In this document: positions 29,833 through 37,287 of the stretch, one piece after another
Numbering within the stretch: position 1 is the stretch's first letter
Layout: each line of letters opens with the position of its first letter
Source of the DNA: Candidatus Liptonbacteria bacterium
GTDB lineage: Bacteria > Patescibacteriota > Minisyncoccia > UBA6257 > Colwellbacteraceae
Length of the DNA stretch: 37,741 bases
Direction of reading: 5' to 3'
Assembly (NCBI GenBank): GCA_019923695.1
Contig: JAHXGO010000002.1
Location: forward strand, 1 to 37,741
Program-made: the position numbers and the translations under genes
The notes under the pieces: model-generated
Seen by the model: the letters and a program-made list of their open reading frames with translations, nothing else
What the model was told of the DNA's origin: nothing
Databases searched by the model: none

Positions 29833-30255
29833 TTATCGAGACTCTTTTTTTGGCGCTTTCGCCCCATATTTACTTCTTTGTTGACGACGATTAGAAACAC
29901 CTTCAGTATCTAAAATACCACGAACAACATGATATCTAACTCCCGGCAAATCTTTAACCCTGCCGCCACGAATTAAAACAACTGAATGTTCTTGAAGATT
30001 GTGTCCTTCTCCGGGAATATAAGCGGTAACCTCCATACCATTAGTTAAACGAAGACGGCAAACTTTTCTTAAAGCAGAGTTTGGTTTTTTTGGAGTAACC
30101 GTAAAAACTTTTAAACATACCCCTCTTTTAAAAGAAGAATAAGACTTAACGGGTTTATTTCTCAAAACATTAAAATATCGTCCAAGAGCTGGAGTTTTTG
30201 TTTTTTTAGTTATTTTCCGTCTACCTCTTTTTACCAATTGATTAATCGTAGGCAT
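29833..30255 (-). CDS. rpsL: 30S ribosomal protein uS12
   Basis: uS12 sits at the decoding centre and controls fidelity. 140 residues. It begins [24 protein letters not shown]. The two streptomycin-related loops are [12 protein letters not shown] and [17 protein letters not shown]. The long [27 protein letters not shown] insert-like stretch before the first loop is the family's variable part and is longer here than in E. coli (124 residues). It is the first gene of the str-S10-spc run; its promoter should lie in 30256-30342. Confidence 0.98.
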   Translation of the reverse strand: MPTINQLVKRGRRKITKKTKTPALGRYFNVLRNKPVKSYSSFKRGVCLKVFTVTPKKPNSALRKVCRLRLTNGMEVTAYIPGEGHNLQEHSVVLIRGGRVKDLPGVRYHVVRGILDTEGVSNRRQQRSKYGAKAPKKESR

Positions 30256-30342
30256 ATTTATTAATATAAAAGAAAAATAATGTTTGTGTCAATCCTGAAA
30301 AGTCTAATAGGCTTTTACTTTATCAAAAACTTCTTTAAGAAA

Positions 30343-30963
30343 TCAATAAAACAACGACCCAGTGATTATTCTGAAAATAATATTAGCTAAAGGCCCTAAG
30401 ATAAACATTGCGGCTAAAAACGCAAATAAAATTCCAAAAATTCCCAATCTTTCTGAAATCTGCCTAAAAAATTTAGGAAACAAATCTTCAAATATTTTTG
30501 AGCCATCAAGCGGAGGAAGGGGCAATAAATTAAATAAAGCCAAAAAAATATTTATATAAATAACAAATCCCCAAAAATCCCAAAACCCAGCTGGCGCATA
30601 AATACTTGGTTCTAAAAATCTTAAAATTAATCCAAAAAAAACCGCAATTATCAAATTAGTTAAAGGCCCGGCAGCCGCCACTTTTAAAGAGCCGTATCTT
30701 TGATCTTTTAAAGCATAAGGATTATAAGGCACCGGCTTAGCCCAACCAATAAAAACTCCAGAATAAAAAAGCAAAAAAAGAGGGACAATTACCGTTCCTA
30801 ATGGGTCTAAATGCGCTAAAGGATTAAGAGTTAAACGGCCTTCTCTTTTAGCGGTGTCATCTCCTAAGGCATAAGCTGCCCAAGCATGAGCATATTCATG
30901 AAAAATAGCTGACGCAACAATTACCGCATATATTAATAATTTAATCACATTAGGATCGTTCAT
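30343..30963 (-). CDS. site-2 protease family (M50) intramembrane metalloprotease
   Basis: A short M50-type protease of 206 residues with about five or six membrane segments. The zinc motif HEYAH lies at 22-26 in the first core helix, and a third ligand is likely Asp153 in NLLPLPPLDGSKI. GPLTNLIIAVFFG is the usual conserved helix. No PDZ or CBS domain is present, unlike RseP or SpoIVFB, so it belongs to the minimal 'site-2 protease family' common in small genomes. Substrates are unknown. It is a single gene upstream of rpsL on the same strand. Confidence 0.92.
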   Translation of the reverse strand: MNDPNVIKLLIYAVIVASAIFHEYAHAWAAYALGDDTAKREGRLTLNPLAHLDPLGTVIVPLFLLFYSGVFIGWAKPVPYNPYALKDQRYGSLKVAAAGPLTNLIIAVFFGLILRFLEPSIYAPAGFWDFWGFVIYINIFLALFNLLPLPPLDGSKIFEDLFPKFFRQISERLGIFGILFAFLAAMFILGPLANIIFRIITGSLFY

Positions 30964-31160
30964 TAAAATATTATATCAGAGTTTTGTTTTGTCGTAAAAT
31001 AAAGTTTTTATAGATTAGATGACACATTACTTAATATATTGAATTTAAAGCTCTCCATAGTGAACTATTTAATTCAATATAATCACAACTTTTGATGATT
31101 CAAAAAATCTTTATTATTTAGCCAAGCGTTAGTTAAAATGAAAATAATAAAACTTATCAA
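30964..31160. other. AT-rich intergenic region with imperfect palindromes
   Basis: The region holds AATATATTGAATTTAA / TTTAATTCAATATA-type inverted repeats near 31030-31085. No gene is visible. Confidence 0.5.
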
Positions 31161-31862
31161 CTAAATTCTAAGTTCTCTTAAAATTAGAATAGGAGTCTGA
31201 CAATTAGATTGAGTGGCTGGATTATCTTTTAAAATTTCCAGCATTAATTTTTCCTTACCTATTAAATCCCGACTTTTTCCTAAAATGTTCCCCCCTAAAT
31301 CATTGACATCAGCCACCAGAAAAAAAAATCCATATTTTTCTTTGAAGTTTTGACAAAGATTGTCGCAATTTTTTAAACCGAGAATACCCATCTCACCATA
31401 TTGGGGAAATATTTTGTCATAAAAACCATCAATTTGAGAAATCTGATGGCCAGCCACCCAATAAAAAACACCATAAATTTTAAAAACTTTACAGACCCCA
31501 GCCAAAATTGAAGCCAATAAAATTCTTGGCAAACCAGCCAAATTAATGGCTAACTGCATTTTTAAAGGATTGCCAACCGAAAAACCGGCTGTTGTCTTTT
31601 TAACAAACCCTGAAAGAAAAGAAGCCCAAAAACCTATTTTTAAATCTTTTTTATAAACAACTTTTCCTTCTAAGATTGAAATAATTTTTTGACCCAAAAC
31701 CACAATATCCCCTTTTTCTAAATAGGCCAAAACATAATTTTCTAAAATTTCTGCCAAAGAATCTTTTTCGCTAATAAAATGTGTTTTTATTGGATAGCGA
31801 GCCCACCTTTGGCCCGAAACTTCAATTATTAGTTTTTTACCAGGATTAGGTTGAAACTCCAT
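31161..31862 (-). CDS. CofE-like ligase (F420-0:gamma-glutamyl ligase family)
   Basis: 233 residues resembling the F420-0:L-glutamate ligase domain. The N-terminal YPIKTHFISEKDSLAEILENYV is followed by GDIVVLGQKIISILEGKVV, the usual LxxGDIVVIxxKVVSxxEGRVV pattern. Later come a GNPLKMQLAINLAG region, VFYWVAGHQISQIDG and a late VADVNDLGGNILG. No coenzyme F420 biosynthesis gene is nearby, and CPR bacteria are not known to make F420. The real substrate is therefore open; addition of glutamate or another amino acid to a different acceptor is one possibility. It is a single gene. Confidence 0.75.
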   Translation of the reverse strand: MEFQPNPGKKLIIEVSGQRWARYPIKTHFISEKDSLAEILENYVLAYLEKGDIVVLGQKIISILEGKVVYKKDLKIGFWASFLSGFVKKTTAGFSVGNPLKMQLAINLAGLPRILLASILAGVCKVFKIYGVFYWVAGHQISQIDGFYDKIFPQYGEMGILGLKNCDNLCQNFKEKYGFFFLVADVNDLGGNILGKSRDLIGKEKLMLEILKDNPATQSNCQTPILILRELRI

Positions 31863-32358
31863 TAATTTTATTTTAATCTTTTTAAGCTAAAATTAAAAAT
31901 CTATACATAAGTCCATAATATTCTGGAAAACCCAAAATTTTTTATTAAATATTATATCAAACTTTGATTGTTTAAAAAAAAGCGTGTATAAGGCTAACCA
32001 AACTTATGTCTCTAAAACCATTTAAATTATTAATCTTACAACGATATTATAAAATGGTTTATTGAATCTTCCTTACGAAGTTCAATTTTACAAGAAATAA
32101 AAAATAATGTAAAATTCAAAAATCAAAAATTTCTTTCGTTAGTTTTCAATTTTCAATTTTCAATAAATTTTACAATTTTATAATTTCCAAACTTACGGTT
32201 ATTCTTATAAAGTTAAACTTCAATAGACTTCTCCAAAAAATCACTAATTTGTTAAGAAATAAAAATGTTTAGAAATTGGAAATTCGAATTATCAAGATAT
32301 ATCTTATTGTAAAACTCTATAAAACTAAAGTTCTAAAGAATACAATATATTTATAACA
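31863..32358. other. non-coding AT-rich region
   Basis: No gene is supported. An inverted repeat with AAACCATTT / AAATGGTTT arms lies near 32014-32060, followed by low-complexity AT-rich DNA with repeated TTTTCAATTTTCAATTTT. Confidence 0.5.
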
Positions 32359-32532
32359 TTATCTGTAAGAATCTCGAGTGTTATTTACACTTTTAATTTT
32401 ATATTCAAGGACAGGTTGTCTTGAAGAACATCTTACAGATGCGTTTTTGCCGCTGGAGCAAAAATATTCTGGTTCTGAAAGACAATCTGTCCGAAAATGT
32501 AAACAACATTATGAAATTTTACAGATTATGTA
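32359..32532. repeat. structured dispersed element, copy 2
   Basis: Near-identical to 4380-4565. The terminal loop is shorter (GATGCGTTTTTGCCGC replaces the ~29-nt loop of copy 1), while both long stems remain. The outer arms pair better here than in copy 1 (ATTATCTGTAA / TTACAGATTATGT). Directly downstream is the terminator at 32541-32574. Confidence 0.7.
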
Positions 32533-32540
32533 ATCAATAA

Positions 32541-32574
32541 AAAATCCCTCCTTTTTTAATACGGGAGGGATTTT
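32541..32574 (-). terminator. intrinsic terminator (mainly minus strand)
   Basis: AAAATCCCTCC and GGGAGGGATTTT form a strong stem. On the minus strand it is followed by TTTTTTATTG, so it ends the transcript of the lysine-rich mini-ORF. The plus strand also has a short T-run. Confidence 0.8.
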
Positions 32575-32595
32575 GGTTAAGCAATAAAAAGAATT

Positions 32596-32634
32596 TTATT
32601 TCTTTTTTTTCTTAGCCACTTTCTTTTTTGCCAT
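32596..32634 (-). CDS. 12-codon lysine-rich mini-ORF (MAKKKVAKKKKK)
   Basis: ATG-GCA-AAA-AAG reads MAKKKVAKKKKK and stops with TAA, about 20 nt before a strong terminator. A -10-like TATATA lies about 15-20 nt upstream of the ATG. No Shine-Dalgarno is obvious. The product would be a nucleic-acid-binding or nucleoid-type basic peptide, like the Lys-rich tails of small CPR or H1-like proteins. It is very short, and chance is possible in A-rich DNA; the terminator and the in-frame fit are the arguments for it. Confidence 0.4.
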   Translation of the reverse strand: MAKKKVAKKKKK

Positions 32635-32964
32635 AAAAAGTTTTTTATATATAGTGAGGCTAATAAAAGTTGCCGACCATTCAATTCCATTAGCTCTTGT
32701 TTAATTTTAGAACAAATAACTTTTAAAAAAAATGTGGATAACTTCTATTGATCTTAAAACTTTAATTTATCAATTAATAAAGTAAAAATTTTTGTTAAAA
32801 TAATGATGTCCTGCCTTTTTTCTTCTATACTAACTTTGTTTTAGATAAAAAACGAAGGCTCAATAACAACAAAATAAATTTTTTAGAAAAGATAAAATTT
32901 TAATTTTTATAACTAAAGCTCCTTAATTTTTAATTAAGATTTTCGGAAGTTTTTCACTGAAGTT
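32635..32964. other. AT-rich intergenic region
   Basis: One isolated DnaA-box-like TGTGGATAA lies at 32733-32741. It should hold the promoter of the mini-ORF. Nothing else is recognised. Confidence 0.45.
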
Positions 32965-33915
32965 TTAAGACAAAATTTGGATTTCTTCTTCCAGTTTAAT
33001 GTCAAACTGTTTTAAAACCTCTGATTTAACAAGGTTGATCAAATAAATGACATCATTAGAAGAAGCGTTATCAATATTAACAATAAAATTTGAATGTTTG
33101 TCGGAAATCATCGCGCCACCTTGACAGACTCCCTTAAGCCCAGCCTTATGTATAAGATAAGCGGCAGGAATAACTGGGAAAGGATCAGTTTTAATTACTT
33201 CGGCGAATAATTTTCGTTGATCCAAAGGAACTTTTTCAATCGCAACATTTTTAAAAACGCTTCCGGCGTTTGGATATTCCAAGGGTTGTTTTTCTAAACG
33301 ATAAGAAAAATTTTTTTCGATTTCTTTTTTCATAAGCTCTTTATCAGCCGAAGTAAAGGATAAAGCCGCCTTTAAAATAATTTCATTATCGTTAGTTTTA
33401 AAAATACTTGAACGATAGTTAAACTCGCAATCTTTATTTTTTCTTATAACAAAATTATCAGGATTTTTTATTTCAAGACTTAAAACCTCATAAACCGATC
33501 CTTTTATTTCTTTTCCGAAGGCGCCAGCATTCCCTCTTATAGCCCCGCCTAATGTTCCGGGCAAACCAGCTGCCCACTCTAAACCGGACAAGCTTCTTTC
33601 CTGCGAATAATTAACCAAGTTATTCATTAAAACGCCAGCGCCTGCTTCAATTAAATAATCGTCAATTAAATTTATAAAATCAAAATTTATTTTCAAAACC
33701 AAACCATTAAATCCCTCATCGCTAAATAAAACATTTGTCCCGCCGCCTAAAATAAAAATCTTTAAGTCTTTGTTTTCAGAAAAAAGTTTTTTAAATGTTT
33801 TAAAAACTTCTTTTATATCCTTAATATCAGAAACCTCGAAAAAAAAACGCGCCGGACCACCAATGCGATAATGAGAATAATCTTTTAATAAGATATTTGT
33901 TTTAAAATTAATCAT
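32965..33915 (-). CDS. murB: UDP-N-acetylenolpyruvoylglucosamine reductase
   Basis: MurB is the FAD enzyme reducing UDP-GlcNAc-enolpyruvate to UDP-MurNAc with NADPH. 316 residues. FAD-binding segments are SHYRIGGPARFFFEV, FILGGGTNVLFSDEGFNGLVLKI and WAAGLPGTLGGAIRGNAGAFGKEI. The catalytic Ser lies in PNAGSVFKN. The C-terminal AAYLIHKAGLKGVCQGGAMISDKHSNFIVN is typical, and its last part carries the acid-base region. The form is type II-like. It follows a small membrane ORF and rnc on the same strand and joins murF in the wall pathway. Confidence 0.97.
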   Translation of the reverse strand: MINFKTNILLKDYSHYRIGGPARFFFEVSDIKDIKEVFKTFKKLFSENKDLKIFILGGGTNVLFSDEGFNGLVLKINFDFINLIDDYLIEAGAGVLMNNLVNYSQERSLSGLEWAAGLPGTLGGAIRGNAGAFGKEIKGSVYEVLSLEIKNPDNFVIRKNKDCEFNYRSSIFKTNDNEIILKAALSFTSADKELMKKEIEKNFSYRLEKQPLEYPNAGSVFKNVAIEKVPLDQRKLFAEVIKTDPFPVIPAAYLIHKAGLKGVCQGGAMISDKHSNFIVNIDNASSNDVIYLINLVKSEVLKQFDIKLEEEIQILS

Positions 33916-33954
33916 TAAGGTTGACGAAAATTCAACTTAGAAATAAATAATGCT

Positions 33955-34104
33955 TTATTTTTTGGTTTTAATATCATTATTCCTTAAATTAAATTTGTAT
34001 ATTTTAAATACTTTATTCCGAAGCCTATAAATAAAATTATTAAAAACAAAAAAAACAAAATAGAAGAAAATTATTACTAAAATCGCGATTAATATATTAA
34101 ACAT
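33955..34104 (-). CDS. 49-residue basic single-span membrane protein
   Basis: This is too short for the track. ATG at 34104 gives MFNILIAILVIIFFYFVFFV, a single membrane helix of about 22 residues, then a basic cytoplasmic tail (NNFIYRLRNKVFKIYKF). It ends 39 nt before murB on the same strand. No Shine-Dalgarno is seen, so the coding status is moderate. AT-rich DNA can produce hydrophobic frames by chance (TTT, ATT and TTA codons); the positive-inside tail argues for a real protein. Confidence 0.4.
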   Translation of the reverse strand: MFNILIAILVIIFFYFVFFVFNNFIYRLRNKVFKIYKFNLRNNDIKTKK

Positions 34105-34275
34105 AATTCTATTTTTTAGCAAAACGAAACTTCAATATAATGCTAAAATCTAATTTTACAAGAAAACTATATCAAATAACTGTCGATGATGAAATACCCC
34201 CTGCTTAAAAAGAATAAGAAAAAAACTCAACCCCCTTGTCCTATTTAAAAATAAATTTTTAACAGAATCAAAAAA
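34105..34275. other. intergenic region between the membrane ORF and rnc
   Basis: About 170 nt of AT-rich DNA with no recognised gene. The promoter for the membrane ORF and murB would lie here. Confidence 0.4.
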
Positions 34276-35076
34276 TTAATGATGGTTATTACTATTACGG
34301 CCCAGTCTTTTTAATAATTCGCCGGCTGCTCTTAATTCAGCTTCTTGCTTTGATTCCCCTAATCCCTCGGCTTTTATCTCATTATCAAAATAAACTCCAA
34401 CTTTAAAAATCTTTTCATGATCAGACCCCATTTCGTCCAAAACTTTATAAGTCGGAGTAATTTTATATTCGCTTTGAATAATTTCCTGAAGCAAGCTTTT
34501 AGCGTCTTTATAAAGACCTTTTTCTTCTATCTCCGGAAGGTATAAAATAAGAAAGCTATCAACAAAATATTGAGCCTTTTCATATCCCTGGTCAAGATAA
34601 ATCGCGCCAATTAACGCTTCAAAAGCATTTGCCAATATTGTTTCAAACGAACGATTATTCATTTGAACCTCTCCCTTAGAAAGTAAAATATAATCTTTTA
34701 AAGAAAGACTTTCCGAAGCCTTAAAAAGCATTTTTGAATTCACTAAAGACGCCCTTAAAAGAGTAAGTTTCCCCTCTTCAAGTTGAGGATATTTTTCAAA
34801 AAGATAGCGGGTGACAATAAGCTCTAATACAGCATCGCCCAAAAATTCTAACCGTTCATTATGAGGAAGTTTCCAAAAAAAGTTTTCATTCAAATACGAA
34901 CGATGAGTCAGTGCTTCTTTTAATAAGTCTTTATTATTAAAATTTGTTCCTATTTTTTTTTCTAAAACTGATAAATCCATAAACTGTCCGTTGACCAAAG
35001 GTTGTCCATTAGTCAAAAGTTTTCCATTAGCTAAAGGTTTTGTTTTTTTATTTGATAATTTAATTTTAATTTTCAT
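34276..35076 (-). CDS. rnc: ribonuclease III with a repeat-derived N-terminal extension
   Basis: RNase III cleaves double-stranded RNA in rRNA maturation and mRNA decay. The catalytic signature [22 protein letters not shown] and a downstream [16 protein letters not shown] are complete, with the metal-binding acids present. The C-terminal dsRNA-binding domain covers [22 protein letters not shown] to [14 protein letters not shown]. The first 32 residues ([17 protein letters not shown]) come from 18-bp repeat units. Met33 ([11 protein letters not shown], codon at 34980) begins normal RNase III homology and is the alternative start. The track start overlaps nusB by 11 nt. Confidence 0.95.
   Translation of the reverse strand: MKIKIKLSNKKTKPLANGKLLTNGQPLVNGQFMDLSVLEKKIGTNFNNKDLLKEALTHRSYLNENFFWKLPHNERLEFLGDAVLELIVTRYLFEKYPQLEEGKLTLLRASLVNSKMLFKASESLSLKDYILLSKGEVQMNNRSFETILANAFEALIGAIYLDQGYEKAQYFVDSFLILYLPEIEEKGLYKDAKSLLQEIIQSEYKITPTYKVLDEMGSDHEKIFKVGVYFDNEIKAEGLGESKQEAELRAAGELLKRLGRNSNNHH
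34984..35038. repeat. 18-bp repeats at the start of rnc
   Basis: Plus-strand units TTGACCAAAGGTTGTCCA, TTAGTCAAAAGTTTTCCA and TTAGCTAAAGG, in the rplW orientation. Confidence 0.75.
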
Positions 35077-35566
35077 TTTTTACTTTTCTGTTTTTTTCAA
35101 TTGTTTTTTTTGGTATTTCGTTTTTATCAGGCTCTCCAATTTCCCGATAAACAGTCCCTAAAACGCCATTGATAAATTTTCCGGCATTAGCGCTGCCATA
35201 AGCCTTTGCCAGTTCAATCGCTTCATCAATAGCAACCCGAGGAGGAACTTCCTGTTTATCAGCAAAAAGAAGCTCGTATAAACCTATGCGTAAAATATTT
35301 CGGTCAATCAAAGAAACTTGTTCAAGGGGCCACCCTGGCGCCGCCTTTTTAATAATTTCATCAAGCTCCCTTTGTTTATTTAAAACGCCATTAATAATCT
35401 TAAAAACAAAGTCTTTGCCATCTAAATCAGGGCCAAACTCTTCAATATTTCGATTAACAATTAAATTGATATCACCAAGATGACCGTTAAAATGTTTTTC
35501 AAACATAAAGTCCCATTCATACAAAGACTGTAAAGCAATAGAACGGCTTAATTGGCGACTAGACAT
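35066..35566 (-). CDS. nusB: transcription antitermination factor NusB
   Basis: NusB pairs with S10 (NusE) and binds boxA in rRNA leaders. 166 residues, all-helical. Features are [18 protein letters not shown] at the start, [25 protein letters not shown] and [37 protein letters not shown] Lys/Glu-rich tail follows. It overlaps the start of rnc by 11 nt, so nusB-rnc is an operon; the S10 partner is encoded in the same window. Confidence 0.96.
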   Translation of the reverse strand: MSSRQLSRSIALQSLYEWDFMFEKHFNGHLGDINLIVNRNIEEFGPDLDGKDFVFKIINGVLNKQRELDEIIKKAAPGWPLEQVSLIDRNILRIGLYELLFADKQEVPPRVAIDEAIELAKAYGSANAGKFINGVLGTVYREIGEPDKNEIPKKTIEKNRKVKNEN

Positions 35567-35741
35567 TTTTAAAGATTATATAAAACTTGATATAGCGAAC
35601 TTCGGACTCAATATATTAAGCGGCATACCGCTTGCTATGGCAAATCATAAATTTAATATATTAAACTGACTATTCACTATAGTAAACCTTGAATTCAATA
35701 TAGCAAAATAAAATTTAACGCATTGAGCTTTATTCAATATA
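35567..35741. repeat. AT-rich palindrome array between rpmF and nusB
   Basis: A run of imperfect palindromes: GATATAGCGAACTTCGG, AATATATTAAGCGG-cata-CCGCTTGCTA, TTTAATATATTAAA and ATTCAATATA. It is the densest group of the family seen at 4687, 6992, 13835, 15330, 31030 and 37600. The function is unknown. Confidence 0.55.
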
Positions 35742-35894
35742 TCAAGTTTTGTAAAATCCACAATTTAAACAAACGCAATGAGGCTTAAGAGGGCCTTTAC
35801 ATTTAAGACAAGTAGAGAGTTTCTGATTTTTTTTTCTTAAATTCGCTCTCCTTCGTCCTACTTTCGATCTTGTATGATGTTTGACTGGCGGCAT
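35742..35894 (-). CDS. rpmF: 50S ribosomal protein bL32
   Basis: Too short for the track. The 50 residues read MPPVKHHTRSKVGRRRAN at the start, followed by LRKKNQKLSTCLKCKGPLK and a final CVCLNCGFYKT. Four Cys (CxxC and CxxC) form the zinc site of bL32, and the family end (CxxCGxY) is kept. The start is ATG at 35894. It precedes nusB on the same strand across a palindrome-rich gap. It lies head-to-head with rplJ, about 300 nt away. Confidence 0.93.
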   Translation of the reverse strand: MPPVKHHTRSKVGRRRANLRKKNQKLSTCLKCKGPLKPHCVCLNCGFYKT

Positions 35895-36007
35895 ATTTTA
35901 AAAATTAAATTTGTAAGAATAATAACTATTTTTTCAAAAATAGTCAACTTCTTATTTTATATAACCACGCTTTATTTTAAACTCCAGAAAAGCTTTAAAC
36001 AATATTA

Positions 36008-36035
36008 TTGACTTTCAACCGTTTTTTAGTATACT
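36008..36035 (+). promoter_or_regulatory. promoter of rplJL
   Basis: -35 TTGACT at 36008-36013, a 16-nt spacer, and -10 TATACT at 36030-36035. This is the best sigma-70-type promoter in the window and lies directly upstream of the L10 leader. Confidence 0.8.
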
Positions 36036-36043
36036 TAATAAAA

Positions 36044-36112
36044 GTCCGCAGACAGCAGGTCTACCCTGTAAAATTATTTAACAGGGTAACAAATCCTACC
36101 GAGGACAGCAAA
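36044..36112 (+). ncRNA. ribosomal protein L10 leader
   Basis: The sequence AGACAGCAGGT... and, after an ACCCTGT/ACAGGGT hairpin, CCTACCGAGGACAGCAAAA matches the pattern of the bacterial L10 leader (kink-turn element) that binds L10-L12 and represses rplJL. The sequence is seen directly; the family call is from knowledge of that motif. Confidence 0.8.
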
Positions 36113-36127
36113 ATGCTTTTTTGTTTG

Positions 36128-36177
36128 CGGATTTATATTTAGGGCTGTTTTACGGTCATAAGATAAATCCGTTTTTT
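36128..36177 (+). terminator. attenuator-type terminator before rplJ
   Basis: CGGATTTAT and ATAAATCCG form a stem followed by TTTTTT, about 14 nt before the rplJ ATG. With the L10 leader directly upstream, it suggests L10-dependent transcription attenuation. Confidence 0.7.
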
Positions 36178-36190
36178 ATTTTTAAAAAAT

Positions 36191-36670
36191 ATGTTAACTA
36201 AAAAACAAAAAAATAATCTTATTCAAGAAGGGATTGAGGAATTAAAAAAAGGCAAATCTTTAATCTTTATTGATTTTTCCGGGTTAAAAGGAAACGATTT
36301 AGCCAATCTTCGAAATAATTTAAAAGAAATCGAAAGTACAATGAAAGTTATAAAAAAAAGACTTTTAAGAATTATTTTTGAAAGAAAAAGAATTGATTTT
36401 AACCCCGAAATTTTTGAATCCCAGTTAGGCACGATTTTCTCTTCAGCTGAAATTTATTCAGTCGCCGCTGTTGCGGGGAAATTAGAAAATTTAAAAATTT
36501 TAGGAGGATTTGATTTAGAAAAGAAAGAGTTTATCAAAGCTGATTTGGTTATTAAATTAAGTAAGCTTCCTTCAAAAAAAGTTTTACTTGGTCAATTAGT
36601 GGGAACTATTGTTTCCCCTCTTCGCGCTTTTCTTTATGTTTTGACAGAAAGGTCGAAAAAGATTGCTTAA
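36191..36670 (+). CDS. rplJ: 50S ribosomal protein uL10
   Basis: uL10 anchors L7/L12 dimers at the stalk. 159 residues, slightly short. It begins LTKKQKNNLIQEGIEELKKGKSLIFIDFSGL. The core has MKVIKKRLLRIIFE, and the LxKLPSKKVLLGQLVGTIVSPLRAFLYVLTERSKKIA end provides the helix that binds L12. It is preceded by an L10 leader and a terminator. rplA and rplK, which often precede it, are not here; bL32 lies upstream on the other strand. Confidence 0.96.
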   Translation: MLTKKQKNNLIQEGIEELKKGKSLIFIDFSGLKGNDLANLRNNLKEIESTMKVIKKRLLRIIFERKRIDFNPEIFESQLGTIFSSAEIYSVAAVAGKLENLKILGGFDLEKKEFIKADLVIKLSKLPSKKVLLGQLVGTIVSPLRAFLYVLTERSKKIA

Positions 36671-36702
36671 ATTAAATAAAATTATTTAAACTAAAATTAT
36701 TT

Positions 36703-37065
36703 ATGGATAAATTACAGGATATTATTTCAAAAGTAGAACAACTCAATGTGGCTGAATTAGCCGAACTAGTTAAAATAATGGAAGAAAAATTCGGGGTTTC
36801 GGCGGCTATGCCGATGGCAGTCGCGGGCGGAGCCTCCGGAAGCGTTGAAGAAAAAACATCATTCAGCGTTTTACTTAAATCAACTGGCGAACAGAAAATT
36901 AATGTTATCAAGATTGTTAGGGAGGTCACTGCATTAGGATTAAAAGAAGCAAAAGATTTGGTTGATGCTGCGCCGAAAGTGGTTAAAGAAGAACTAAAAA
37001 AAGAAGAAGCTGAAGAGTTAAAGAAAAAATTTGAGGAAGTCGGAGCAGTTGCAGAAATTCAATAA
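36703..37065 (+). CDS. rplL: 50S ribosomal protein bL12 (L7/L12)
   Basis: 120 residues, normal. The N-terminal dimer domain is [28 protein letters not shown], followed by an Ala/Gly hinge ([16 protein letters not shown]). The factor-binding domain contains [46 protein letters not shown]. It recruits EF-Tu and EF-G. It starts 32 nt after rplJ and is followed by a strong terminator. Confidence 0.98.
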   Translation: MDKLQDIISKVEQLNVAELAELVKIMEEKFGVSAAMPMAVAGGASGSVEEKTSFSVLLKSTGEQKINVIKIVREVTALGLKEAKDLVDAAPKVVKEELKKEEAEELKKKFEEVGAVAEIQ

Positions 37066-37080
37066 AATCTTGCATTTCAC

Positions 37081-37138
37081 AAGCGGTTAGCAATTTCTAA
37101 TTTTTTATTTTAAAATTAGACATTGTTAATCGCTTTTT
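37081..37138 (+). terminator. intrinsic terminator of rplJL
   Basis: A long stem, AAGCGGTTAGCAAT..CTAATTTT with AAAATTAG..ATTGTTAATCGCTT, followed by TTTTT. Confidence 0.85.
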
Positions 37139-37212
37139 GATTTTTTAAAAACGGTTTATTACAATAACGCAAAGTCTTAATATATCAAGCAGCACCCAGC
37201 TCGATATAATAT

Positions 37213-37287
37213 GGGCAATTAGCTCAGTGGTAGAGCGCTTCGTTCACATCGAAGAGGCTGTTGGTTCGATCCCAACATTGCCCACCA
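37213..37287 (+). tRNA. tRNA-Val (anticodon CAC), CCA encoded
   Basis: Acceptor GGGCAAT/ATTGCCC, D arm AGCTCAGTGGTAGAGC, anticodon stem CTTCG/CGAAG with loop TTCACAT (anticodon CAC), T arm GTTGG-TTCGATC-CCAAC. The discriminator A is followed by an encoded CCA. Confidence 0.96.

Noticed and set aside
37205-37210. TATAAT just before tRNA-Val as its -10
   Set aside because: It is only 2 nt from the tRNA 5' end, so the transcript would start inside the tRNA. It is better explained as part of the AT-rich palindrome family.
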